Below are positions 1 through 7,779 of a stretch of 10,367 bases of DNA, piece after piece (the stretch's first letter is position 1; each line of letters begins with the position of its first letter). Source of the DNA: an uncultured Micavibrio sp. (GTDB lineage Bacteria > Pseudomonadota > Alphaproteobacteria > Micavibrionales > UBA1664); assembly GCA_937896295.1 (NCBI GenBank), contig CALBME010000173.1, positions 1-10,367 of the forward strand. The letters are read 5' to 3'. A model generated the notes under the pieces. The model worked only from the letters and a program-made list of their open reading frames with translations. It did no database searches and had not been told where the DNA came from. Made by a program: the position numbers and the translations under genes.

Positions 1-18
1 CGTGTGCTCTTCCGATCT
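1..18. other. Illumina TruSeq adapter remnant (not genomic)
   Basis: The first 18 bases, CGTGTGCTCTTCCGATCT, are identical to the 3' end of the Illumina TruSeq adapter/Read 2 primer; the reverse strand begins AGATCGGAAGAGC, the standard trimming key. The genomic sequence starts at base 19. The remnant lies in frame with the leftward mutM reading frame and would add the false residues RSEEHT to it. This is direct sequence identity with a widely known reagent, and its place at the extreme contig end fits untrimmed reads at an assembly break. Confidence 0.97.
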
Positions 19-624
19 GTCGCAAGCCGTGCGGTTGATTTTTCCGGATGCTTTGCGCGGGTTAATCCGCGCCCTGAAAAGGGCCTCGCACGCATAGATG
101 TTTCCAACACCTGCGACGACCCCTTGATCCATAAGCGCAATTTTGATGGGCACCTTTTTCCCCAGCAGCCGGTCAAACAGGATTTTGCCGTTAAAATCCG
201 CGCCCAGCGGCTCGGGTCCCAGGGCCGCCAGCACCTTGTGGGCGCCTTCATCCGCCCTGCGGTGCAGGTCCATCTGCCCGAAGCGGCGCGGGTCATTGAA
301 AACAAGGCGTTTACCGTTCTGGAGCGTCAGGACGACGTGATCGTGGGTTTCGGGCGTATAGGCCTGTCCTGTCGCAACCTCCCGGAAACTGCCTGACATG
401 CCCAGATGGGACAGCCACACATACCCGTTATCAAGGTCCGCCAGCAGGTATTTGGCCCGCCGCCGCAGATCCGTGATGGCGGCCCCGGTCAGGATACGGG
501 CAAAACCCTCAGGAAAAGGCGCGCGCAGGCCGGCCCGGCGCAGGTCCACATGGGTGATCCGCGCCCCGACAAGCAGGGGTTTCAGGCCCCTGCGGACGGT
601 TTCGACTTCGGGAAGTTCGGGCAT
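19..624 (-). CDS. mutM: MutM/Fpg formamidopyrimidine-DNA glycosylase, C-terminus missing at contig edge
   Basis: Base-excision repair enzyme that removes 8-oxoguanine and ring-opened purines and then nicks the abasic site. The leftward frame begins at ATG 624-622 with MPELPEVETVRRGL, the Fpg signature; Pro2, N-terminal after Met removal, is the catalytic nucleophile and Glu3 is the acid. RRAKYLL at about residues 55-61 contains the conserved lysine (K58), HLGMSGSFR follows at about 73-81, and FNDPRRFG and the helix-two-turn-helix GVGNIYACEALF are also clear. About 202 genuine codons are present against roughly 270-280 in the family, so the rest of the C-terminus including the zinc finger lies beyond the contig end. 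Beyond base 19 the frame continues only into adapter. The Shine-Dalgarno is weak. A perfect palindrome GCTTATAAGC (632-641) lies just upstream of the start. It diverges from the gene at 903. Confidence 0.96.
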
Positions 625-737
625 GAATAAAGCTTATAAGCCTTTTCAACGCCTTGGCCAGTGGGCACCCTGCGGATACGGGTAATGACGGTAATATACG
701 GCGGCATTGGCAGGGAGGCGTAAGTATAGATTTCATC

Positions 738-762
738 GAATACTTGAAAAAGATAAGTATTC
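738..762. repeat. AT-rich hairpin within the 625-902 intergenic region
   Basis: GAATACTT (738-745) and AAGTATTC (755-762) are perfect inverted repeats around a 9-base loop. A further direct copy of TAAGTAT occurs at 721-727, so the AAGTAT/ATACTT hexamer appears three times in about 40 bp. There is no U-tract on either side, so it does not look like an intrinsic terminator. It sits in the 278-bp gap between the divergent mutM and the gene at 903, so an operator or leader structure is possible. I see no other convincing element in this gap. Confidence 0.4.
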
Positions 763-902
763 AAAAACCTTGGGAATCGGTTATTCACGCTGTTCCCCAA
801 TTGTCTTTTGGACGATCCGGCCTGTCCAGACCCACATCGCACGCGGGTTCTTGTCGAGTCGAAAATTTGACGCATCAAAATGTCACTCCGTATAACCGCG
901 GG

Positions 903-1937
903 ATGTCCCGTCCCAACGTCACCGTTTTTCTTGGCAGTCATGCGCACATCGCGCATCTGGCGCCGGTGGTCGACCATCTGCTGCAGCGTGCCGACCTTGA
1001 TGTCTCCGTGGTTCATGCGCGCGACTTCATGACACCACCCGCGGATATCAACGATGCACACGGACGCCGCGATCTTCATGACGAGGCACGCGCCTTTTTG
1101 CGTGGCGCCGATATCGTCCTGGCGGCGGAGACGGAAACGCCGCAGGCATACGGCATGGTGGATGCGGCTATCGAATGCGCGCGCGTACCGGTGCTGTTGT
1201 ATCGCCCCTCGAATGATATCCGTTCGCCCATGGTATCTGCGGCGCAGGATGCGACTTACCTCGTCCCCGACGAGAAAAGCTGCGAAACACTGATAAACGC
1301 AGGGTTTAATGCGCATGCCGTGGGACGCCCGCGTTATGATCGTTACGCGCAGCGCGATATTCCCGGTCTGGCGGCTTTGTTTCGGGAAAGCCTGCCTGAC
1401 GGCGCGCAGGATAAAAATATTCTGGTCTTCCATGGCGAGGCGCTGGCGAACGCTGCCGGAGATACATTCATCACGTATTTGGTTGATGCCGTAAGGGAAC
1501 AACCGGATGTCTTCCTTGTTTATCGTGGTCCGCGTGACGCGCATTTGCTCCGCCGTCTGAATGACGTGCTGGGCGATCGCTGGGTAGAGGACCCGAACGC
1601 GCCGGTGGATACCGCGATGGCAGGCGGCGATCAGCACATCGCGCATATGCATCCGGTTCTGAATGACGTCATGATGCTGAATGCATGGTCTGCGCGTCCT
1701 CTGGGTATGTCTGTTTCCATGACGGGTGAGGGTGCGTCCTATCCCTTCTTCAGTGCGCAGGCCGGGGTTTGCGTTCCGGACGCGGGTACACTGGGCCAAA
1801 CCCTGCGCCATAACTTTACCGAACTGGCCCGCCGCCGCGCCTGGACGCGGGCCCGGGCGCTGGTCGACAACACCTCGGCCAGCCGCCGCATTGCGCGGGT
1901 TATCGACGCGCGGCTGGGAAAACAGGGCCCGGCCTGA
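903..1937 (+). CDS. Hypothetical GT-B-fold / UDP-GlcNAc 2-epimerase-like protein
   Basis: A 344-residue soluble protein with no signal peptide or membrane segment; I do not recognise a named family. The pattern suggests two Rossmann-like halves. The N-terminal half starts with a beta strand and His-rich loop (NVTVFLGSHAHIAHLAP, residues 5-21) and continues with IVLAAETETPQAYG and VPVLLYRPSND. The C-terminal half has strands KNILVFHGEA (171-180) and DVFLVYRGPRD (202-212), then HIAHMHPVLNDVMMLNAWSA (245-264) followed by RPLGMSV. That last stretch resembles the motif in which UDP-GlcNAc epimerases and capsule/CDP-glycerol transferases choose a donor nucleotide site. I chose ATG 903 because translation upstream of it (open to 654) is low-complexity and unlike protein. 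The start has only a weak Shine-Dalgarno. The opposite strand also carries a long open frame, but it is His/Arg-rich and looks like a shadow. Function is inferred only from fold resemblance. Confidence 0.75.
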   Translation: MSRPNVTVFLGSHAHIAHLAPVVDHLLQRADLDVSVVHARDFMTPPADINDAHGRRDLHDEARAFLRGADIVLAAETETPQAYGMVDAAIECARVPVLLYRPSNDIRSPMVSAAQDATYLVPDEKSCETLINAGFNAHAVGRPRYDRYAQRDIPGLAALFRESLPDGAQDKNILVFHGEALANAAGDTFITYLVDAVREQPDVFLVYRGPRDAHLLRRLNDVLGDRWVEDPNAPVDTAMAGGDQHIAHMHPVLNDVMMLNAWSARPLGMSVSMTGEGASYPFFSAQAGVCVPDAGTLGQTLRHNFTELARRRAWTRARALVDNTSASRRIARVIDARLGKQGPA

Positions 1938-1954
1938 AAAATTAACCTTTTGAT

Positions 1955-1966
1955 ATACGATCGTAT
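1955..1966. promoter_or_regulatory. 12-bp perfect palindrome upstream of the GGDEF gene
   Basis: ATACGATCGTAT is a perfect 12-bp palindrome 18 bp after the stop codon of the preceding gene and about 45-55 bp before the diguanylate cyclase starts. It is embedded in an AT-rich stretch with a possible -10 (TATTAT, 1964-1969) and a poor -35 (TTAACC, 1942-1947). It could be a small operator overlapping a promoter; this is inference from position and symmetry alone. Confidence 0.25.
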
Positions 1967-2010
1967 TATTTTCCTTGAGAGTTATGTAAACAATTGGTAC
2001 GGTGCGCGGC

Positions 2011-2775
2011 ATGAAAGCTATGTTTCGTCACGCCTCCCATGCTGGTCCCGTGGACCCGGCCAAAGACCGCATCAAGATGGCCCATCTTCAGTTGTCCAAC
2101 CTGTCCGCCATGGCCAGCCTCGCGCTGGGCCCGGATATCGATGACGTAAGCCGCTGCAGCATGCTTGAAACCGTGCTGATGCAGGCCAGCCAGCTCAGCG
2201 CCACGCTGGCTGAGGTTGAGGCCGACATGGACAGCAAGGAACGCAAAGCGACCACCGATGTCCTGACCGGCATTTACAACCGCACCTATTTCGATCCTGC
2301 GCTGGATACCGCCATCACCGCCGTCCATGCGACGCGCATGCCCATGACGCTGATGGCCTTTGACATCGACCATTTCAAATCCGTGAACGATACCTATGGC
2401 CATGCCGCCGGTGATCGCGTGCTCAAAATTTTCGCGCAGCAACTGCGCAAGGGTGTGAAGGAAAAAGATATCGTCGCCCGTATCGGTGGCGAGGAATTCA
2501 TGATCATTTTCCCCGACACGACGCGCATGCAGGCCGTGCGCATTGCCAACCGCCTGCGTCAGGCCGTAGCCAGCCGCCCGGCGGAACCCGGCGCGCCCGC
2601 CGTCACCGTCTCTGTCGGCGTTGCCATGTATAACAACGGCGATACGCCGGAAATTCTCATGAAGCGTGCGGACGCGGCGCTGTATCGCGCCAAGCATAAT
2701 GGTCGCAACCGTGTCGAATGCGCCCCGGCCACGGTGCGCAAGGGAAATTCGGTTTACGGATCGCCCCGCGTATAA
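2011..2775 (+). CDS. GGDEF-domain diguanylate cyclase
   Basis: Makes cyclic di-GMP from two GTP molecules. Numbering here is from the upstream GTG at 2002 (257 residues); ATG 2011 gives 254, and ATG 2020 is also possible. None has a strong Shine-Dalgarno, so the start is uncertain. The N-terminal ~80 residues are helical with no membrane segment or recognised sensor domain, so the protein is probably cytosolic. The GGDEF domain starts at DVLTGIYNRTYFD (86-98). FDIDHFKSVND (120-130) supplies metal-binding Asp121, IGGEEF (161-166) is the active-site loop, and VSVGVA and ADAALYRAKHNGRNRV complete the domain. All catalytic positions look intact, so it should be active. The product-inhibition I-site, normally RxxD five residues before GGEEF, reads KEKD (153-156). 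It is followed 43 bp later by the VOC gene and may be cotranscribed with it. Confidence 0.93.
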   Translation: MKAMFRHASHAGPVDPAKDRIKMAHLQLSNLSAMASLALGPDIDDVSRCSMLETVLMQASQLSATLAEVEADMDSKERKATTDVLTGIYNRTYFDPALDTAITAVHATRMPMTLMAFDIDHFKSVNDTYGHAAGDRVLKIFAQQLRKGVKEKDIVARIGGEEFMIIFPDTTRMQAVRIANRLRQAVASRPAEPGAPAVTVSVGVAMYNNGDTPEILMKRADAALYRAKHNGRNRVECAPATVRKGNSVYGSPRV

Positions 2776-2818
2776 AATCGGTATGGATTGCGTGCGCGGC
2801 TGCTCTATATAGGCGGCC

Positions 2819-3316
2819 ATGAACGCCTCTTCCTCCGCTGTCCCTCCCGTCCATCCGCAAACCCGTATCGGTCACGTCCACCTCAAGGTCGCCGATCTTG
2901 ATCGCGCACTCGGGTTTTACTGCGGTGTGTTGGGCTTTACGCTGATGCAGACCTACGGCCACGGAGCTGCCTTTATCTCGGCCGGGGGGTATCACCACCA
3001 TATCGGCCTGAATACGTGGTCGTCCAGAAACGGCCAGCCGCCCGCGCCGGGTACCACCGGCCTGTTCCATACTGCCATCCTTTATCCGACACGCGCGGCG
3101 CTGGCCGATGCGCTGCGGCGTGTGATGGCGGCAGGCATACCGGTCGACGGCGCCGCCGACCACGGCGTCAGCGAGGCGATCTACCTGCGCGATCCTGATG
3201 AAAACGGCGTTGAGTTGTACTGGGACCGGCCGGAAAGCGAATGGCCGAAGGACGAAGACGGTAATCTGGCGATGGTCTCAGATCCGCTCGATCTCGACGC
3301 GCTGCTTAAGAACTGA
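2819..3316 (+). CDS. VOC superfamily protein (glyoxalase / extradiol dioxygenase type)
   Basis: A 165-residue cytosolic metalloenzyme of the vicinal oxygen chelate fold. Two beta-alpha-beta-beta-beta modules are visible: RIGHVHLKVADLDRALGFYCGVLGF (16-40), with GGYHHHIGLNTW (56-67), and GLFHTAILYPTR (81-92) through DHGVSEAIYLRDPDENGVELYWDRP (114-138). Likely metal ligands are His21 (or His19), His84 and Glu132, the His-His-Glu layout of extradiol dioxygenases; the YHHHIGLN strand also matches the CatE/catechol-2,3-dioxygenase-like branch. CatE itself is roughly double this length with two such units, so this short form would probably dimerise or may have another substrate. The ATG at 2819 is preceded by a modest AGGCGG. 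It is the last gene of the 903-3316 rightward block. Family is confident; substrate is unknown. Confidence 0.9.
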   Translation: MNASSSAVPPVHPQTRIGHVHLKVADLDRALGFYCGVLGFTLMQTYGHGAAFISAGGYHHHIGLNTWSSRNGQPPAPGTTGLFHTAILYPTRAALADALRRVMAAGIPVDGAADHGVSEAIYLRDPDENGVELYWDRPESEWPKDEDGNLAMVSDPLDLDALLKN

Positions 3317-3653
3317 TTTTGCGGTACTGGCAGGTAAATATGAACGGTAATAAAAGCGCGGAAGGCGCCAGATGAGTATGCCATCCTCCAGCGGCGACGG
3401 CCTCGCTTACGTTGATGTGTTTCTCGACCTCCATGACGGCGTCACGATGCGGCGCTTTAAAATGGGGGCGAACATCCTTCATCGCCCGCAGCTGGACGTC
3501 GCGGGCGCTGCGTCCCATCAGCAGGATGTTCTTATGCAGTTCCTCGAACTGCGCAGGGTCGTATCCGCCCATGCTCAGAAAGAAAAGCTGGAGTCCATCC
3601 GCAAGTCCAGGCGTGCGTGACAGGGTAAGGTCATGCTCGACCGCGCACTGCAC
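3306..3653 (-). CDS. Uncertain small hypothetical protein
   Basis: Between the VOC stop and the groEL terminator there is one plausible leftward frame of 115 residues from GTG 3653; the first internal ATG would give a protein starting MGGYDPAQFEELHKN. The central part (GYDPAQFEELHKNILLMG and DAVMEVEKHINVSEAV) has natural helical, Glu/Lys-containing composition, whereas the last ~25 residues read through likely non-coding DNA and overlap the convergent VOC gene by 11 bp. A GGTGA lies too close to the GTG to be a good ribosome site. The direct opposite frame (3372-3620, 82 residues) has a better Shine-Dalgarno, GGAAGG six bases before its ATG, but its Val/His/Asp/Gln/Arg-rich composition resembles the antisense shadows of other genes here. 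Either strand, or neither, could be coding. I recognise no family. Confidence 0.4.
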   Translation of the reverse strand: MQCAVEHDLTLSRTPGLADGLQLFFLSMGGYDPAQFEELHKNILLMGRSARDVQLRAMKDVRPHFKAPHRDAVMEVEKHINVSEAVAAGGWHTHLAPSALLLPFIFTCQYRKISS

Positions 3654-3697
3654 CTGTCACCGATATAAAACATGTGCAGTTTCATGACCCGCCCAAT

Positions 3698-3726
3698 GAA
3701 AAAGGCCGGGATTTTGTCCCGGCCTT
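3698..3726 (-). terminator. Intrinsic terminator of groES-groEL
   Basis: AAGGCCGGGA (3702-3711) and TCCCGGCCTT (3717-3726) form a perfect 10-bp GC-rich stem with a 5-base loop. On the minus strand the stem is followed by a run of T (plus-strand GAAAAA at 3698-3703). It lies about 30 bp past the groEL stop codon. The plus side has only a poor T-tract, so it is best read as a leftward terminator. Confidence 0.9.
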
Positions 3727-3757
3727 CTTAAATTTGGCATTAGTCGCGTACGGACGA

Positions 3758-5404
<1,647 letters not shown>

Positions 5405-5429
5405 TGTTTTCTCTCCTTATATAAGTTGA

Positions 5430-5726
5430 TTAAGCAGCCTGTTGGATGACGCCGACGATGTCGGATTCCTTCATGACCATGTATTCCTTGCCGTCGATGG
5501 TGACTTCGGTACCCGCCCATTTCGAGAACAGGACGCGGTCGCCGGCTTTGACATCCAGGGCAACGACGTTGCCCTTGTCATCGCGCAGGCCCGTGCCAAC
5601 GGCGACGACTTCGCCTTCGATCGGCTTTTCCTTGGCCGTATCAGGGATGATGATCCCGCCGGCGGTTTTCTCGTTTTGCTCGATGCGACGCAGGAGAACC
5701 CGGTCATGCAGAGGACGAAATTTCAT
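5430..5726 (-). CDS. groES: GroES, 10-kDa co-chaperonin
   Basis: A 98-residue subunit of the heptameric lid that closes the GroEL chamber. It starts MKFRPLHDRVLLRRIE and includes the mobile loop EKTAGGIIIPDTAKEKP (about residues 19-35) that docks on GroEL, then GEVVAVGTG and the conserved DRVLFSKWAGTEV. The frame is open upstream to 5822, but ATG 5726 is the true start: a GGAGA lies 7 bases before it, the protein begins exactly where family members do, and the promoter and CIRCE element lie within the upstream extension. It heads the groES-groEL operon, with groEL beginning 25 bp downstream. Confidence 0.99.
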   Translation of the reverse strand: MKFRPLHDRVLLRRIEQNEKTAGGIIIPDTAKEKPIEGEVVAVGTGLRDDKGNVVALDVKAGDRVLFSKWAGTEVTIDGKEYMVMKESDIVGVIQQAA

Positions 5727-5758
5727 ATGTCTGTCTCCGTGTTTGGTTGATTGTTCTG

Positions 5759-5785
5759 TTAGCACTCGTGATTCCTGAGTGCCAG
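5759..5785. promoter_or_regulatory. CIRCE operator (HrcA binding site) of groESL
   Basis: TTAGCACTC (5759-5767), nine spacer bases, then GAGTGCCAG (5777-5785): the 9-9-9 inverted repeat known as CIRCE, bound by the heat-shock repressor HrcA. The groES-proximal half is a perfect consensus; the distal half differs from GAGTGCTAA at the last two informative positions (CAG for TAA). It lies directly downstream of the predicted -10 and about 33 bp before the groES start, the usual position in the transcription start/leader region. hrcA itself is not in the window. Confidence 0.93.
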
Positions 5786-5792
5786 ACGGTGC

Positions 5793-5822
5793 TTTATATC
5801 GGTCCGGGACTTGGAAAAGCAA
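5793..5822 (-). promoter_or_regulatory. groES-groEL promoter
   Basis: On the minus strand, TTGCTT (5822-5817) and TATAAA (5798-5793) are separated by 18 bases and point at groES; the predicted transcription start falls at about 5786, at the edge of CIRCE. The -35 is preceded by CCC (CCCTTGCTT), and a CCGATATAA surrounds the -10, which also loosely fits a heat-shock sigma-32 promoter. Sequence alone does not decide between housekeeping and heat-shock sigma, and both could use it. Confidence 0.7.
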
Positions 5823-5887
5823 GGGTTATCCCGCATAAACAGGGTCACGAAAACAATCATTTAGATTATGAAAAAGGATCATGGCCT

Positions 5888-6841
5888 ATGAGCAGCGGCT
5901 TCGCATTTCTCGACAAGATCACGGCCATGGCCAAACTCTCCGCCGTCACCCTGGACGACGCCGCCAGCCAGTCGATGAAGGCCACGGCCAAGGCCTCCGG
6001 CATCGTCATCGATGACACGGCCACCACGCCCCAGTATGTGACGGGCCTGTCGCCCGCCCGGGAACTGCCCATCATCGCCCGTATCGCGAAAGGCTCGGCC
6101 GTCAACAAGGCGCTTCTGGTGGCCGGTATCCTCGGCCTGTCTTACGCCCTGTCCTTCACCGGCTGGCCCATCCTCAATATCCTGACCCCTTTGCTGATGG
6201 CGGGTGGTGCGTTCCTGGCGTTTGAAGGCTACGAAAAAATGCACGCCATGGTCGCGCATCACGACGTGGCGCCGGATGTGAAACTGGTCATGACTCCGGA
6301 AGAGGCGGTCGCCGAAGAAGCCAGCCGCGTCAAGGGCGCGATCCGCACCGATGTGATCCTCTCGGCGGAAATCATGACCCTTACATTCTCAAGCGTGGCG
6401 ACCGCCGCGTTCGTGACCCAGGCCACCGTGCTTATCATCACCGGCATCGTCATGACGGTCGGCGTGTATGGCGCGGTTGCGCTTCTGGTGAAAATGGACG
6501 ACATCGGTCTCGCCATGGCGCGGTCGTCGTATAAATTTCTGCACGCGCTTGGCCGCGGCATCGTAAAGGCGATGCCGAAGGTGTTCGGCGCGCTGGAAAT
6601 CGCAGGCTCGCTCGCCATGCTCTGGGTCGGCGGCGGCATTGTCATTCATGGCCTTGCCTATTTTGGCTGGGCTGGCCCTGAACATGTCATACATGACGCC
6701 GGCGCATTTGTTGGCACCTACACCGGCGGTGTCGGCGCATGGCTGACCGGCGCGACGCTGTCCGGCATCGTCGGGGCCATCATTGGCGCCATCATTGTCG
6801 CTGGTCTGCACGCTCTTCCCAAAAAGAAAACAGCGGGCTGA
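5888..6841 (+). CDS. DUF808 / YedI-family inner-membrane protein
   Basis: A 317-residue integral membrane protein of the DUF808 family (E. coli YedI), whose molecular function is not established as far as I know. Family landmarks are SSGFAFLDKITAMAKLSAVTLDDAA near the N-terminus, GLSPARELPIIARIAKGSAVNKALLV (53-78), and LLMAGGAFLAFEGYEKMHAM (102-121). Hydrophobic segments lie at about 75-91, 95-112, 165-203 (probably two spans), 233-258 and 287-307, with a basic PKKK tail. The start is ATG 5888: AAGGA lies 9 bases upstream, and the nearby ATG at 5881 is out of frame. Upstream translation to 5747 runs through the groES promoter region and is not protein-like. It diverges from groES across about 160 bp; I see no strong promoter of its own. 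Its stop codon sits inside the hairpin shared with the convergent HAD gene. Confidence 0.92.
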   Translation: MSSGFAFLDKITAMAKLSAVTLDDAASQSMKATAKASGIVIDDTATTPQYVTGLSPARELPIIARIAKGSAVNKALLVAGILGLSYALSFTGWPILNILTPLLMAGGAFLAFEGYEKMHAMVAHHDVAPDVKLVMTPEEAVAEEASRVKGAIRTDVILSAEIMTLTFSSVATAAFVTQATVLIITGIVMTVGVYGAVALLVKMDDIGLAMARSSYKFLHALGRGIVKAMPKVFGALEIAGSLAMLWVGGGIVIHGLAYFGWAGPEHVIHDAGAFVGTYTGGVGAWLTGATLSGIVGAIIGAIIVAGLHALPKKKTAG

Positions 6842-6854
6842 TCGAGCCCGCTGT
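6821..6854 (-). terminator. Intrinsic terminator of the HAD gene, overlapping the DUF808 stop codon
   Basis: ACAGCGGGCT (6830-6839) and AGCCCGCTGT (6845-6854) form a perfect 10-bp stem with loop GATCG. On the minus strand it is followed by a T-rich run (plus strand AAAAAGAAAA, 6821-6830), so it terminates leftward transcription about 20 bp after the HAD stop. The TGA of the rightward DUF808 gene (6839-6841) spans the stem-loop junction. There is no T-tract on the plus side, so it is a weaker stop for DUF808. Confidence 0.85.
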
Positions 6855-6873
6855 ATCAGAACTGATGGTGATT

Positions 6874-7710
6874 TTACGCCGGGCGGGACGCTGGGCCATT
6901 GCCCCGGCCTGTGCGCGGCCTTGCATCCATCTGACCCATTTTAAGGATATGCCTGCCGATATCGGTCATGGTCGGATAGACGGCAACAGCGCCGAGGTCG
7001 CGCAGTTTTTGTGCATGCGCATCCTTATCAAGGATATGATCGCCGCCGACATAACCGATTACCGGTATGCCCGCATTGACCCAGCATTTGACACCGGACT
7101 CGCTGTCTTCGATTGCGACGCCGCGGCTCAGGTCGCTTAAGCCCATTTTTTCAGCCGCGAAAAAAGCGATGGTCGGGTCCGGCTTCACGATTTTCGCGCC
7201 GTGCACTTCCATCATCGTATCGGCCGCGCTGAAAACGCGCCCGCCGGTACCGTCCTGTTTATAGGCGCCGCCAAAATCCTGGCCGACGATTTTTTCAACG
7301 CAGGGCAGGACGCGGTTGAATTCGCTGCTGCTCACCACGCACTGCTTAAGACCTGCCTGGCGCAGCATGTCGATGGTCTGCGCCATGTCGGCGGCGGGCA
7401 TGGCCTGCTCGGTCAGGACTTCCACCGTGCGCGATACTTTCACGGCGTCCAGTTCTTCCAGCCCGGGCAGCACCAGCGCCGGGTCGAATTCCGCCAGCAT
7501 CTCGACGGCGTATCGGTGAAAATCTTTAAAATGGCCGCCTGCGTATTTGACGGTGAATTCGGCAATGTCGAATTGCGGGGCCTCCGGATGAACTGTGTGC
7601 AGCGCCTCGTTCAGGATGATGCCGGCAATCGGCATGGCCAGCGCCTCGCTGTTATTGGCAAGAACGCCGTCGCAATCCCAGAACACGACAAGAGGACCAT
7701 TGGCAGACAT
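6874..7710 (-). CDS. HAD-superfamily (subfamily IA) phosphatase
   Basis: A 278-residue cytosolic haloacid-dehalogenase-fold hydrolase, most likely a phosphatase of a small phosphorylated metabolite. Motif I is FWDCDGVLANNS (10-21) with nucleophile Asp12 and acid/base Asp14; motif II is VVSSSEF (125-131); motif III is KPDP (Lys176); motif IV is IEDSESG (200-206) with Asp202 for Mg2+. A helical cap of about 80 residues between motifs I and II marks subfamily IA (beta-phosphoglucomutase/6-phosphogluconate phosphatase-like); GYVGGDH (219-225) is typical of that group. The frame is open to 7779, but ATG 7710 is preferred because AAGG lies 8 bases upstream and the predicted promoter occupies the extension. 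The Arg/Gly/Pro-rich tail (about 263-278) is probably disordered. It is monocistronic, with its own promoter and terminator. The substrate cannot be told from the sequence. Confidence 0.92.
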   Translation of the reverse strand: MSANGPLVVFWDCDGVLANNSEALAMPIAGIILNEALHTVHPEAPQFDIAEFTVKYAGGHFKDFHRYAVEMLAEFDPALVLPGLEELDAVKVSRTVEVLTEQAMPAADMAQTIDMLRQAGLKQCVVSSSEFNRVLPCVEKIVGQDFGGAYKQDGTGGRVFSAADTMMEVHGAKIVKPDPTIAFFAAEKMGLSDLSRGVAIEDSESGVKCWVNAGIPVIGYVGGDHILDKDAHAQKLRDLGAVAVYPTMTDIGRHILKMGQMDARPRTGRGNGPASRPA

Positions 7711-7749
7711 GAACAAAACCTTCGGATCGGCGGTTTGAAAAGAAAGGCT

Positions 7750-7779
7750 TTTATACTCTACGCGGCACAAGTTAAGCAA
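7750..7779 (-). promoter_or_regulatory. Promoter of the HAD phosphatase gene
   Basis: On the minus strand TTGCTT (7779-7774), an 18-base spacer and TATAAA (7755-7750) form a good promoter whose start would fall near 7743, leaving a leader of about 33 bases before ATG 7710. Both hexamers and the spacing are identical to those of the groES promoter in this window, which supports both calls and the choice of the shorter start. Confidence 0.7.

Noticed and set aside
654..902. N-terminal extension of the GT-B-like protein to 654
   Set aside because: The extra 83 residues are irregular, cover the AT-rich hairpin and have no ribosome site; ATG 903 starts at a typical Rossmann strand.
582..2012. 476-codon open frame on the minus strand
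   Set aside because: Antisense to the gene at 903-1937 and to the mutM start; Arg/His/Gln-rich with no protein-like segments, whereas the plus frame has regular strand-helix patterning.
1966..2820. 284-codon minus-strand frame opposite the GGDEF gene
   Set aside because: The plus strand has unmistakable GGDEF motifs; this is its shadow.
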